In this document: positions 27,407 to 35,350 of the stretch, in pieces | Layout of the letters: every line of letters begins with the position of its first letter | Position numbering within the stretch: the stretch's first letter is position 1 | Source of the DNA: Rhizobium sp. CCGE 510 | Lineage (GTDB): Bacteria; Pseudomonadota; Alphaproteobacteria; Rhizobiales; Rhizobiaceae | DNA length: 64,000 nt | Assembly: GCF_000292525.1 (NCBI RefSeq) | Contig: NZ_AEYF01000003.1 | Span: 86,599 to 150,598, forward strand | Direction of reading: 5' to 3' | Notes under the pieces: model-generated | The model's input: the letters and a program-made list of their open reading frames with translations, nothing else | Database searches by the model: none | Told to the model about the DNA's origin: nothing | Position numbers and translations under genes: made by a program

Positions 27407-27655
27407 TAGCCTGCTGAGCCGACCTCTTCCATCCGGCGTAGAAATCTAGGAATGCTCGCAGCTTCGGCAGCGAATGCCTCGACATTATCGCGGTGTTTAT
27501 AGGCCAAGCCGACACTTGAAACGGCGGCAGACAGGCTTGGTCCCGAGCCGTTGACGATCAATCGCCCTTTGTGGCGATCTCGAACGCTCCCAGCTTGCCG
27601 CGGGCGACGGGGTTGATGGTGCTTGGTAAGTAGTCTGGCGAGCCGACCATCGGTT
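27407..27655 (-). pseudogene. remnant of a LysR regulator effector domain
   Basis: The minus strand encodes VGSPDYLPSTINPVARGKLG then GAFEIATKGD before a stop. An adjacent frame continues with RLIVNGSGPSLSAAVSSVGL then AYKHRDNVEAF. These match the order of LysR effector-domain motifs (the GSPDYL loop and the AA-GVGLAYL segment). No HTH half or start is left. The remainder of the 27377-27695 gap holds only the next gene's operator. Confidence 0.5.
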
Positions 27656-27667
27656 CCCGCTTGACTG

Positions 27668-27687
27668 TCTACCTACTGGAAGGTAGA
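27668..27687 (+). promoter_or_regulatory. TetR operator, site 1 (TCTACCT-N6-AGGTAGA)
   Basis: Perfect 7-bp arms end eight bases before the ATG of the TetR gene at 27696. The same pattern, with identical spacing, recurs at 28335-28352 before the next gene. Confidence 0.7.
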
Positions 27688-27695
27688 AATAGCCG

Positions 27696-28286
27696 ATGAG
27701 CAATCTTCTGACGACATCCGATGAGATCCTCGTCTCGGCGCGGGCGCTGATTACCACCGGCGGCTATAACGGCTTCAGCTATGCCGATATTGCCGCGGTC
27801 GTCGGCATCCGCAAGGCCAGCATCCATCACCATTTTCCCAGCAAGACCGATCTGGTGCGCACGCTGATCCAGCGATATCGGGAGGATGCCGAGACGGGGG
27901 TGGCGGCTCTGGAGCAGAATGTGCAGGATCCGCTCGAGCTTCTCAAAACCTATGCGGGCCATTGGGCCAAGTGCATCGACGATGCCAGCCGGCCGTTTTG
28001 CGTCTGCGCCCTGCTGGCGAGCGAACTGCCGGCGCTGCCGCCCGAGGTCGCCGAGGAGGTCAAGGGGTTCTTCCGCTTCCTCTCGGCATGGCTGACCTCG
28101 GTCATGGAACGCGGCGCCAAGACCGGAGCTTTGAGCCTGACCAGCGACCCTGGCGTCGAGGCCGAAGTGTTCATGGCGTCGGTCCATGGCGCCATGCTTT
28201 CCGCACGCGCTTACGGAACACCGGAGGTGTTTCCCACCATCCTGGCCCCGACCCTGCAGCGGCTGTCCCCGACCGTCGCTCGGTAA
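27696..28286 (+). CDS. TetR/AcrR family regulator
   Basis: The 196-residue protein has the HTH SYADIAAVVGIRKASIHHHF (residues ~27-46) typical of the AcuR/YcdC-like subgroup and a helical effector domain with two nearby cysteines (RPFCVCALLASEL). It should repress itself through the overlapping palindrome. A matching site before the secreted protein at 28359 indicates that gene is its second target. Confidence 0.92.
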   Translation: MSNLLTTSDEILVSARALITTGGYNGFSYADIAAVVGIRKASIHHHFPSKTDLVRTLIQRYREDAETGVAALEQNVQDPLELLKTYAGHWAKCIDDASRPFCVCALLASELPALPPEVAEEVKGFFRFLSAWLTSVMERGAKTGALSLTSDPGVEAEVFMASVHGAMLSARAYGTPEVFPTILAPTLQRLSPTVAR

Positions 28287-28334
28287 GCTGCCGGGCGGAA
28301 TGACCGCCCGTGGCGAGAACTGCGGCTCATGAAA

Positions 28335-28352
28335 CTACCAACTAGTAGGAAG
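28335..28352 (+). promoter_or_regulatory. TetR operator, site 2 (CTACC-N7-AGGAAG)
   Basis: CTACCAACTAGTAGGAAG matches site 1 (CTACCTACTGGAAGGTAG) at 14 of 18 positions with the same spacing. It overlaps the ribosome-binding site of the secreted-protein gene. Confidence 0.65.
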
Positions 28353-28358
28353 AACGAT

Positions 28359-29006
28359 ATGAACAAGAACTTTCTCCCCACCCTGATGTTCGGCCTCTCA
28401 GTGATCTCGTCAGCGGCCCCTGCCCATGCCGAAGACCAGAAGGCCCAAGACCAGAAGGCCCAGAACCAGAAAGCTGGCCAGATCCATGTCAGGGGCAGCA
28501 TCGTCAATTACAGCGGCTCGACCCTCACGGTGAAGACGCGCGAGGGCGAGAGTGTCGATGTCATCCTCGCCGACGGTTGGAAACTTGCCAGCGTCGCCAA
28601 GGCCGATGTCGCCGACATCAAGCCTGGTAATTTCGTCGGCATCGCCTCCCTGCCGAAAGAGGGCGGCGGCGACGGCGCGCTCGAGGTGCTGATCTTCCCG
28701 CCGGCCATGAAAGGCGCCGGAGAAGGCAGCTACGGCTGGGACCTCAAGCCCGACAGCAGCATGACCAATGCCACCGTCGCAGATGCCGTCAAGGGCGTCG
28801 ACGGCCGGACGGTCACCGTCACCTATCACGGCAAGGATAAGAAGATTTCCATTCCGGACGGCACGCCGGTCGTGACCATCGCTCCGGCAACCAAGGATGA
28901 TCTCGTTGCCGGCGCCGTCGTCTTCGTGCCCGCCGAAAAAACCGCCGCCGGCACCATCGCCCATCAGGTGCTTGTCGGCAGGAATGGCGTGGTTCCGCCG
29001 ATGTGA
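28359..29006 (+). CDS. secreted protein of unknown function
   Basis: The 215-residue protein has a signal peptide (residues 1-24, ending APAHA). A short tandem repeat of [DN]QKAQ units follows, then an all-beta region with two OB-like halves (IHVRGSIVNYSGSTLTVKTR and VKGVDGRTVTVTYHG). It resembles DUF5666-like exported proteins, but I am not certain of the family. The start at 28359 follows GGAAG. Its operator links it to the TetR gene just upstream, and a small membrane protein follows. Confidence 0.75.
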   Translation: MNKNFLPTLMFGLSVISSAAPAHAEDQKAQDQKAQNQKAGQIHVRGSIVNYSGSTLTVKTREGESVDVILADGWKLASVAKADVADIKPGNFVGIASLPKEGGGDGALEVLIFPPAMKGAGEGSYGWDLKPDSSMTNATVADAVKGVDGRTVTVTYHGKDKKISIPDGTPVVTIAPATKDDLVAGAVVFVPAEKTAAGTIAHQVLVGRNGVVPPM

Positions 29007-29179
29007 GCCACGCCGTCGCCGGTCGGCCGGGCCGCCCCCGGTTCGACCGGCGATCCCCAGGGAATGCTCCCTGACCGCAGCCGATCGGTGCGACCGCCTA
29101 TCTGAGCCACCTCCCAAGCCTGCTCATGAGCGGCGGCATCCCGGCTGCGATCAACACCAAACTCACCAAGGAAAACCTG

Positions 29180-29749
29180 ATGACCATCGATCAAATGACC
29201 GTTGCCTCCGGCGACAGGGACCCGTGGCTGACGCGCTATTATTTCACCCGCGCAGCGTTTTCTCTCCTCTGGGTCGCCGCCGCCCTGACAACCGGCCGCC
29301 AGTCCCTTCCCGTCGCGGCCGCCCTGCTGATCATCTACCCGGCCTGGGATGCCGCCGCCAATTATGTCGATGCCGCGCGCGAAGGCGGCCTGGCTGGAAA
29401 CCGCAGCCAGGCGCTCAACGTCGCCGTCAGCGCGGTGACAACCGCTGCCGTGATCGTTGCTCTGACGATGAGCATGAACTCAGTCCTCGGCGTCTTCGGC
29501 CTATGGGCGATCTTTTCCGGCCTGCTGCAGCTCGGAATTGCCGTCCGGCGCTGGAGAACCAGCGGCGGCCAATGGTCGATGATCCTCAGCGGCGGCCAGT
29601 CGGCGGTCGCCGGCGCCTTCTTCATCGCCCAGGCGCAAATGCCCGAACCACCATCGATCGCCAACATCGCCGGCTACGCCGGCCTCGGCGCCTTCTATTT
29701 CCTGGTCTCGGCGGTGTGGCTGGGGGTGACGCAGATGCGGCGGAGGTAG
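29180..29749 (+). CDS. multi-pass membrane protein (DUF308/HdeD-like)
   Basis: The 189-residue protein has about six predicted helices in three hairpins, the layout of DUF308/HdeD-like proteins. Segments such as YYFTRAAFSLLWVAAAL and GLWAIFSGLLQLGIAVRRW support this. The ATG at 29180 follows AAGGA. It may be co-transcribed with the secreted protein 173 bases upstream. Its function is unknown; HdeD relatives take part in acid or envelope stress. Confidence 0.75.
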   Translation: MTIDQMTVASGDRDPWLTRYYFTRAAFSLLWVAAALTTGRQSLPVAAALLIIYPAWDAAANYVDAAREGGLAGNRSQALNVAVSAVTTAAVIVALTMSMNSVLGVFGLWAIFSGLLQLGIAVRRWRTSGGQWSMILSGGQSAVAGAFFIAQAQMPEPPSIANIAGYAGLGAFYFLVSAVWLGVTQMRRR

Positions 29750-29798
29750 CCGCCGGCTGCCGCGGGCAGTTCTCCAGGCCCGAACTAGAGATTGCCGC

Positions 29799-29940
29799 CC
29801 GCCCCTCATCCGGCTGCCGCCACCTTCTCCCCGTAAACGGGGCGAAGGGGAATAGCCGCAACCTCCTGTGCCTCGCTAGCCTTTTGCAAGGCACGTCCCC
29901 TCTCCCCGTTTTTTACGGGGAGAGGGTTAGGGTGAGGGGC
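29799..29940. repeat. RIME-type mosaic palindromic element, copy 2
   Basis: The 142-bp element is nearly identical to copy 1, in the same orientation, with ends GCCCCTCA and TGAGGGGC. A small palindrome CCTCGGG-N5-CCCGAGG follows at 30018-30036. Confidence 0.8.
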
Positions 29941-30168
29941 GGCCATCGACGCCAACTGGACGGCCGTGACCCTGAGCCTGGGATCCATGTCCGCGGCTGA
30001 TGGAGGCCGGCGTGGATCCTCGGGTCAAGCCCGAGGAGGACGAAGGTTGGGGTAAGCGCTGTGCCAAACACAGCGTCGACGGACGGAGGAAGGGGCGGCC
30101 GTGTCGTGCCGGGGCGAACGTCAGAACGGCCCGCCAGCGCTTCCTGCGGAGATGGTGGCTGAGATTGA

Positions 30169-30639
30169 TCAGTCGGGACCAACGATATCAACTGGGAATT
30201 TGTAATAGTTGCAGCTGCTCATCGAAAAAACCGCCACACCATCACCTATCTCCCGGCGTTGAAGCTCCCATTCGAAAGTGTCGTCGTCCCCGAGCCCGGC
30301 AAGCACCGCCATCATGGTCAGCTCCCTTATCGGCCCTGGAGGATAGACCGTGCCGTACACGATTGCCTCCGTTCCAGAATACTTGCCTTTGATCACTCTC
30401 TTGATCTCCAAATCCACCCGTGTCATGCGCGTTGGAGTACCGTCCGTCACGAGCAAACCGGATTCGCCGATCGACAGCGATTTCACCCGCGCCTCAACCA
30501 CGATCTCTGCTTTCGCCAGCAACTCATCCTGCGGCGGGCATCGAGGCAGTCCGGCTGCCGGCCTTAGACCGACAACCAGCAGAGCAAGAACTGCTTTGAC
30601 GCATAGCCGCATAGGCCGGTTCCGGAATGCTCTCAGCAT
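30169..30639 (-). CDS. hypothetical secreted protein
   Basis: The 156-residue protein has a signal peptide (RLCVKAVLALLVVGLRPAAG, residues ~10-30). The mature region has two cysteines (LPRCPPQDELLAKAEIVVEA and SMSSCNYYKF) and a beta-rich middle (RVDLEIKRVIKGKYSGTEA). This pattern resembles small exported proteins of unknown function. AGGA lies nine bases before the ATG at 30639. It is divergent from the kinase-like gene. Confidence 0.7.
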   Translation of the reverse strand: MLRAFRNRPMRLCVKAVLALLVVGLRPAAGLPRCPPQDELLAKAEIVVEARVKSLSIGESGLLVTDGTPTRMTRVDLEIKRVIKGKYSGTEAIVYGTVYPPGPIRELTMMAVLAGLGDDDTFEWELQRREIGDGVAVFSMSSCNYYKFPVDIVGPD

Positions 30640-30787
30640 CTGTATCTTTCCTGGTGAACGGTCATGTCTATTTCGCCTTGATTGTGTGAGGCTGAAAACG
30701 GACATCGTCACGCAATTGCATGAACCGCCGCCTTTTCTCCGTAATCTAGGAAATGCCCTTCTCGCCAAGCCCTATGGAACAGCGCCG

Positions 30788-31771
30788 ATGCTCGACTTTG
30801 ATCCGCTCTATTCGACCCAGCAGGTTGAGGCGATCGAACGGTCCATCAATCAGCACTATTCGCTGACGGGGCCGGTCTCTTGCCAGATGCTGCAACGCGG
30901 CCTGAACGACGTTTATCTTGCCGTTGGCAGCAACGGCGAGCGTTATGTCTTCCGGCTTTCCCATCGGCGCGCGCGGGGTCCAGCCGACGTCAAGACCGAA
31001 ACGGCTTTTCTCACACACCTCACGCAATCGGGGGTTCCGGTCGCTGCACCGATCCCGACACGTGATGGCGCCTTGTTCCTGCAGGGATATGCGCCGGAGG
31101 GTGCGCGCGAGGGCGTGCTGTTCCGGGCGCTCGATGGCCGCAAGCCACAGGCGACGGATGCCGGCGATGCCCGGGCCAACGGCAAGACCCTTGCTCTGAT
31201 GCACAATGCAGCCGAGGCATTTTCGCCGGACGGAGCGCTCTATCGGCTTGACCTCGAACACCTGCTGCATCGGCCGCTGGCGCGGATACGCGACAGCGGC
31301 ATTGTCGAAGACGCTGATGTCCGCAGCGATCTCGAACAGATCGCGGCGCGGACCGCAATGGCGATCGACGCCTTCGGCAATCTGACCTGGACCTATTGTC
31401 ATGGGGATTGTCACGGCTTCAATGCGCGGATCAGCGACGCCGGCGAAGCAGTGTTTTTCGACTTCGACGACGGCGGTCCGGGATACCTCGCCTACGACCT
31501 GTCGGTCTTTCTCTGGGCGCAAGTCTCCTTCGGCCGGAGCTCGACCGCCATGTGGGACGCCTTCATCGATAGTTATCGCGCCGTGCGGCCGATCACGCCG
31601 GACGATTTCGAAGCCGCCCTCCGCTTCGTGATCGTCCGCCACGTCTGGCTGATGGGCGAATACGCCAGCCGTGCCCAGGAATGGGGCAGCGAGACCGTCG
31701 GCTGGATCGCACGCGAAGCGGATTTCCTGAAGACCTGGGAGATGGAGCAATTTGTCGATCGGCTGTTTTGA
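30788..31771 (+). CDS. aminoglycoside phosphotransferase-fold (APH/ChoK-like) kinase
   Basis: The 327-residue cytosolic protein has the APH fold. The N lobe has YVFRLSHRRARGPADVKTE. The catalytic loop is TYCHGDCHGFNARI (the His-Gly-Asp motif, residues ~201-214) and the metal Asp is in VFFDFDDGGPGYLAYDL. It is closest in style to SrkA/YihE or homoserine-kinase-like members rather than to true resistance enzymes. The substrate is unknown. Confidence 0.85.
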   Translation: MLDFDPLYSTQQVEAIERSINQHYSLTGPVSCQMLQRGLNDVYLAVGSNGERYVFRLSHRRARGPADVKTETAFLTHLTQSGVPVAAPIPTRDGALFLQGYAPEGAREGVLFRALDGRKPQATDAGDARANGKTLALMHNAAEAFSPDGALYRLDLEHLLHRPLARIRDSGIVEDADVRSDLEQIAARTAMAIDAFGNLTWTYCHGDCHGFNARISDAGEAVFFDFDDGGPGYLAYDLSVFLWAQVSFGRSSTAMWDAFIDSYRAVRPITPDDFEAALRFVIVRHVWLMGEYASRAQEWGSETVGWIAREADFLKTWEMEQFVDRLF

Positions 31772-31842
31772 AAGCGGGTGTTGTCAGGAGGTCTTCAAGG
31801 CAAGGGGATGCTGCTTCGGATAAACTGATTGCCGTTAGCGCC

Positions 31843-32048
31843 GTGCCGTGTAGCCCCCTCATCCGACCCTTCGGGCCACCTTCTCCCCGCTGGGGAGAAG
31901 AGGGAGAATGCCGTTTCGCTGTCGACCCCATTGGACGGAGAGCCTTTAAACAGGCGGTTCGTTTGGCAGTATCGACGCGCCTTGCTCCCCTCTTCTCCCC
32001 TCGGGGAGAAAGGTGCCCGAAGGGTCGGATGAGGGGGCTGCACGGCAC
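31843..32048. repeat. 206-bp inverted repeat with 46-bp arms
   Basis: The left arm (31843-31888) and right arm (32003-32048) match almost perfectly and carry the core CCCCCTCATCCGACCCTTCG. Each arm ends in its own small hairpin, CTCCCC-N2/3-GGGGAG. The middle 114 bases are unique. The same core forms the compact palindrome at 12467. It fills the gap between the kinase gene and the phage-like cluster. Confidence 0.8.
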
Positions 32049-32078
32049 GCCTTTCATGAGCACACTTCAGCTGCTCCA

Positions 32079-32672
32079 TCACCCACCCCTCGCCCCGCGC
32101 AACGCGATCAACCCCCGCCGCAGCCACAATAGCTGTTGCGGCGGCATCTGGCGCAGGTGTTCGTAGTCCATCACCGTGACGTTATAGACGGTGCTTCTCA
32201 CCTGCGGGCCGTCCTGGCAGCGGAGGAGAATGCCCTGCAGGGCCATCATGCGGTTGCTGGCTTTGCGGGCGCGGTCGGCGAGGCTTTCGGTGACCTCGCC
32301 TTCGTGGCCTTTGACGGTGAAGAGCGATTGGGCGCGCGGGCTTGGGGCCGGGATGCCGGTGGTTTTGTGGTAGCGGGCCATGGCCTCGGCATAGTCGTCG
32401 CCGGCTTGGCGCTGCTCTGCGCTGATCAGGCCGTCGAGGAACATGCGGCCGAGGGTATAGCCGGCAAACGGGCTCTTGACCGTCTCGTCATCGACCGTCC
32501 TGCCGAAGCCGTGGATGCGGCGGCGGGCTGATATGGCGACGCTGATATTGTCCTTCTCGGTCTCGAACGGCTTGATCTTGCCGCCGGGAAAACGCTCGAC
32601 ATTTGCCTTGCGCGGCCGGCCGGCGCCCTTGTTTGCCCGCTGTGTCCTGGCCTTGGCTGCTTTGCCACCCAT
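32079..32672 (-). CDS. hypothetical protein of the phage-like cluster
   Basis: The 197-residue basic protein starts MGGKAAKARTQRANKGAGRP and has a helical C-terminal half (SNRMMALQGILLRCQDGPQ). I do not recognise a family. It lies last in the leftward run of small regulatory genes and may use the same transcript. The basic N-terminus suggests nucleic-acid binding. Confidence 0.65.
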   Translation of the reverse strand: MGGKAAKARTQRANKGAGRPRKANVERFPGGKIKPFETEKDNISVAISARRRIHGFGRTVDDETVKSPFAGYTLGRMFLDGLISAEQRQAGDDYAEAMARYHKTTGIPAPSPRAQSLFTVKGHEGEVTESLADRARKASNRMMALQGILLRCQDGPQVRSTVYNVTVMDYEHLRQMPPQQLLWLRRGLIALRGARGG

Positions 32673-32686
32673 GCTGATTGTCCTTC

Positions 32687-32884
32687 CTATCGAATGATGC
32701 CGTTGCGCAGTGCGGCGGCGACCAGTGCGGTATCCTTGAAAACGCCGAGTCTCATCTTGGCGTTGGCGATGTGCGTATTCACGGTGACGGGGGAGATGCC
32801 GAGAATGGTGGCGATCTCGGCGGCGGTCTTTCCGGCCGCCATCCAGCCGATGATTTCGGTTTCCCGCAGGGTGACCTTGCTCAT
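32687..32884 (-). CDS. LuxR-type HTH-only protein
   Basis: This 65-residue protein is little more than a GerE/LuxR helix-turn-helix: LRETEIIGWMAAGKTAAEIA followed by TILGISPVTVNTHIANAKMR. It has no receiver or ligand domain. Its start ATGA overlaps the stop of the upstream GcrA-like gene, so the two are translationally coupled. Confidence 0.85.
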   Translation of the reverse strand: MSKVTLRETEIIGWMAAGKTAAEIATILGISPVTVNTHIANAKMRLGVFKDTALVAAALRNGIIR

Positions 32885-33180
32885 GATGATGCCGGCCCGT
32901 CGATGCAAGGCACGCGCGGCATCGTCACCTCAGCCCCCGACAAGGTCACCCGCGTGACGCGGTCGGGGTGGCGGATCGGCGTCGGCGCCTCGCGGGTCTC
33001 GGGCGGCGGCTGCCGGGCGTCCTGGCGCGAGGGGAACCTGTCGCGGTTGCGGTGCGCCATGTTGATGACGGTGTTCTTCTTCGAGCCGAACAGGTTGGCG
33101 ATCTCTCTTGCCGAGAGCCCCTGCTGCCAGAGCTTCTGCGCCTTGAGGATCTTGTCTTCCGTCCAGAACAGGCTTCTCAC
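32881..33180 (-). CDS. GcrA-like DNA-binding protein
   Basis: The 99-residue protein has the GcrA N-terminal HTH pattern: FWTEDKILKAQKLWQQGLSA, then REIANLFGSKKNTVINMAHR. GcrA is an alphaproteobacterial cell-cycle factor that binds methylated GANTC sites with sigma-70, so a phage-borne relative could target host cell-cycle promoters (inference). The GTG start at 33180 has a strong GAGGAGG seven bases upstream and overlaps the preceding stop codon. The C-terminal half differs from GcrA. Confidence 0.75.
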   Translation of the reverse strand: MRSLFWTEDKILKAQKLWQQGLSAREIANLFGSKKNTVINMAHRNRDRFPSRQDARQPPPETREAPTPIRHPDRVTRVTLSGAEVTMPRVPCIDGPASS

Positions 33181-33614
33181 CTCAATGCCTCCTCGTGTCG
33201 TGCGGCTCGTGCAATGATCGGGTTGTCGGGAAACATCTTCGCCAGCTCCCGCTTGGCGCTGCGGCTGCCGTTGGCCGCGTCGCGCAGCAGCTGCATCTTG
33301 AAGACGGCGACCTTCGGCTGCGGCGGCTCGGGCGCCGGCTCGATGCGCGGCCGGCTTTGCGCTGCCATCGCCGCCTGCTGATTTCGGCATTCCTCGGCAA
33401 AATTGGCGCTGCTCGGGGCAAAGGCGCGGTTATGATCCCTCACCTTTCCCGCGATGAAGCCTCTGGCGGCGCGCCAGACCGCCTCGGCCGGAATGCCGTC
33501 GATCGCAAGGAGATAGGCGCGGATCTGCATATCGGGATCAGTGCCGGCGGATGCCGGGAAACCCGAAAGCATCCCCGCAATGATCTTCACCGGAGAGGAA
33601 ATCTCTTGCGGCAT
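33177..33614 (-). CDS. hypothetical protein of the phage-like cluster
   Basis: The 145-residue helical protein contains AGTDPDMQIRAYLLAIDGIP and a long linker rich in Pro/Ala/Gln before a basic C-terminus (LLRDAANGSRSAKRELAKMF). The pattern resembles phage replication-accessory proteins, but no family is named. AAGGA lies nine bases before the ATG. It overlaps the upstream gene by 77 bases and the downstream gene by 4. Confidence 0.65.
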   Translation of the reverse strand: MPQEISSPVKIIAGMLSGFPASAGTDPDMQIRAYLLAIDGIPAEAVWRAARGFIAGKVRDHNRAFAPSSANFAEECRNQQAAMAAQSRPRIEPAPEPPQPKVAVFKMQLLRDAANGSRSAKRELAKMFPDNPIIARAARHEEALR

Positions 33615-33903
33615 CGACTGTCGTCCTTCTCGTACTGCTGTTGATCGACCCGGCTTCCCTCGCCTTCTCCTTGAGGTACCAGTCGCATTTGATCGCCTGC
33701 CAGCCGCGGAAGATCTGCATCTCGGCGGCGCCGGTCGGATCGCCGGTCAGCAGATATTCCCTGGCCTGCATCCGTGCGGCGTAAGCTGTCAGCGGCTTCC
33801 GCAGCGTGCGTTTGCGATGCTCGATGACGGCTGCCGCCAGCTCCTCCCCCAGCACCGGGCCGAGGATATCCATGATGTCCTTGTCCATTGTGTCCTTCGC
33901 CAT
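33538..33903 (-). CDS. hypothetical protein of the phage-like cluster
   Basis: The 121-residue protein starts MAKDTMDKDIMDILGPVLGE and has a helical core (AAVIEHRKRTLRKPLTAYAA, WQAIKCDWYLKEK). I do not recognise it. A GGAAA site precedes the ATG at 33903. Its last 25 codons overlap the next gene in another frame, which is unusual and could mark a frameshifted C-terminus. Confidence 0.6.
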   Translation of the reverse strand: MAKDTMDKDIMDILGPVLGEELAAAVIEHRKRTLRKPLTAYAARMQAREYLLTGDPTGAAEMQIFRGWQAIKCDWYLKEKAREAGSINSSTRRTTVDAARDFLSGEDHCGDAFGFPGIRRH

Positions 33904-33926
33904 GCCGTTTTCCTTTCTCCCGCCGC

Positions 33927-34178
33927 TCAAACCTGCCGCCGCTGCCCGCCGAAAAAGTTGACCGGCGTGCCCGGCTTGATCCGATGAGGAAAGCGGCAGA
34001 TCGCCGCGCCGGCATGATCCTGCTGGGCGGTATCGCCGTTCTCGGCGCTGCGACGCCGGTGGATCTCGCTTTCCACCGAAGGCACCGACATGCCGAGGAT
34101 GGCTGCGATTTCGATATAGTCCCTGCCGGTGCGGAAGAGCTCGAGCGCGTTCATGCCGGGGTGATCCTTCTTGTCCAT
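33927..34178 (-). CDS. small HTH protein of the phage-like cluster
   Basis: The 83-residue protein has a sigma-70-region-4-like helix-turn-helix (NALELFRTGRDYIEIAAILG, MSVPSVESEIHRRRS) and a short basic tail. It is one of several minimal DNA-binding proteins in this run. No strong ribosome-binding site is visible before the ATG at 34178. Confidence 0.6.
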   Translation of the reverse strand: MDKKDHPGMNALELFRTGRDYIEIAAILGMSVPSVESEIHRRRSAENGDTAQQDHAGAAICRFPHRIKPGTPVNFFGGQRRQV

Positions 34179-34327
34179 TTCGAGCGCAGCGGGCCGTTGC
34201 CGCCGAAGCGGGCGCTGCCAGTTGCTTCATGTGAGTTCATCGACGGCGCTCCAGTCTGCCGGGGCCGCCCGGGGAATAGCTGCCGGCGTCGCCGAGGGAG
34301 GGCGACGACGCCGGCCACCGAGAGCCG

Positions 34328-34564
34328 TCAGGGAGGGGTGAGGCTGTCGGGATGGGTGAGCGCAGGCGCGCCGGGGACATCGGCTATCTGCCGCATCTCC
34401 TTCGGGCGCGTCTGCCGGCCGCAATTTTCGCAATGGCGCTCGATCACCTCGGCGATCGACAGCGCCTTGCCGCAGTTCGGGCAGCCGGTGTAGCGGGCGT
34501 TTTCGCGCTGGGACGGGCCGACTGCTGCCTCTGTGGAAGCGTGAATGTTTTGGCTGTTTGTCAT
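34328..34564 (-). CDS. small zinc-ribbon protein, first gene of the leftward phage-like operon
   Basis: The 78-residue protein has a zinc ribbon, CPNCGKALSI and HCENCGRQTRP (residues ~28-50). It is the first gene left of the repressor. A 17-bp operator (34572-34588) lies only seven bases before its start, so it should be repressed by the divergent S24 regulator. Confidence 0.7.
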   Translation of the reverse strand: MTNSQNIHASTEAAVGPSQRENARYTGCPNCGKALSIAEVIERHCENCGRQTRPKEMRQIADVPGAPALTHPDSLTPP

Positions 34565-34571
34565 GCGTATA

Positions 34572-34588
34572 GGGTACATTTAATACCC
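34572..34588. promoter_or_regulatory. S24 repressor operator 1 (GGGTAC-N5-ATACCC)
   Basis: This 17-bp palindrome, with 5-base centre ATTTA, lies between the zinc-ribbon gene and the repressor gene. It matches the RGGTAT-N5-ATACCY pattern of the sites at 36038 and 36073. Confidence 0.75.
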
Positions 34589-34617
34589 CGTACGTCAAGC
34601 AGAAAAAGGCATGACAT

Positions 34618-34647
34618 ATACCCTGGAATGGGGTATTTTTTATATCA
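34618..34647 (+). promoter_or_regulatory. S24 repressor operator 2 region, overlapping the repressor start
   Basis: GGGTAT-TTTTT-ATATCA (34631-34647) is a degenerate copy of the operator that runs into the ATG. In addition ATACCC (34618-34623) and GGGTAT (34631-34636) form a second palindrome with a 7-base centre. The arrangement suggests autorepression. Confidence 0.6.
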
Positions 34648-35294
34648 TGTTGAAAGATCAGGAACAATTTGAGCGCGAAGAACGCGCAAAGCGGCTGGTC
34701 ATGGCCAGAAAGAACGCGGGCTTTGCCGGGCCGAAGGCGATCGTCGATCGGTTCGGCTGGAATGCGAATGTCTATAAGGCGCACGAGTCCGGCCGCAACG
34801 GCTTCGGCATTGCCGATGCGAAGAAATATGCCCGCGCCTTCAAGGTCAATCTCAACTGGCTGCAGTTCGGCACCGGCAACGCGCTCGATCCGGATGAGCT
34901 GCCGGTCTCCGTCGCCGACGTGCCGAAGATCTCCTGGGTCAGCGCCGGCCAGCTGAGCGAGCAGGCCCCGATCACCGACTTTTCGGAATTCCCGACGGTG
35001 GCAGCGCTCGATCTGCCCGATGGCGAATGGATCGCGCTCGAGGTCGAAGGCAATTCGATGAACAAGATCTCTCCGCCGGGCTCGATCATCTTCGTCAACC
35101 TGCGCGACAAGCGCCTGGCGCCGAATGCGCTCTATGTCGTCGCCGACGAGACCGGGGCTGCCACCTACAAGCGCTATCGCCCGAACGACAACCCGCCCTT
35201 CCAGCCCGCCTCCTACGAGGATGTACCGCCGCCGGAATTCCAGGGCGCCGTCACCATCGTCGGCCGCGTCCGCCGATCGATCATCGAGATGTAG
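34647..35294 (+). CDS. S24-family (CI/LexA-like) phage repressor
   Basis: The 215-residue protein has an N-terminal XRE-type HTH (residues ~12-70, AKRLVMARKNAGFAGPKAIV) and a C-terminal S24 peptidase domain. The catalytic Ser is in LEVEGNSMNKISPPGSIIF (near residue 138) and a probable Lys is in ATYKRYRP (near residue 175). Such repressors are cleaved with RecA help after DNA damage; whether this one is needs testing, since an Ala-Gly-type cleavage site is not obvious beyond VSAGQLSEQ. It is divergent from the leftward operon. Confidence 0.9.
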   Translation: MLKDQEQFEREERAKRLVMARKNAGFAGPKAIVDRFGWNANVYKAHESGRNGFGIADAKKYARAFKVNLNWLQFGTGNALDPDELPVSVADVPKISWVSAGQLSEQAPITDFSEFPTVAALDLPDGEWIALEVEGNSMNKISPPGSIIFVNLRDKRLAPNALYVVADETGAATYKRYRPNDNPPFQPASYEDVPPPEFQGAVTIVGRVRRSIIEM

Positions 35295-35350
35295 GGATCG
35301 ATACCCGGCAGCAATTCTGCAGATAAGCCATATTCATCAAGGAAACCAAG

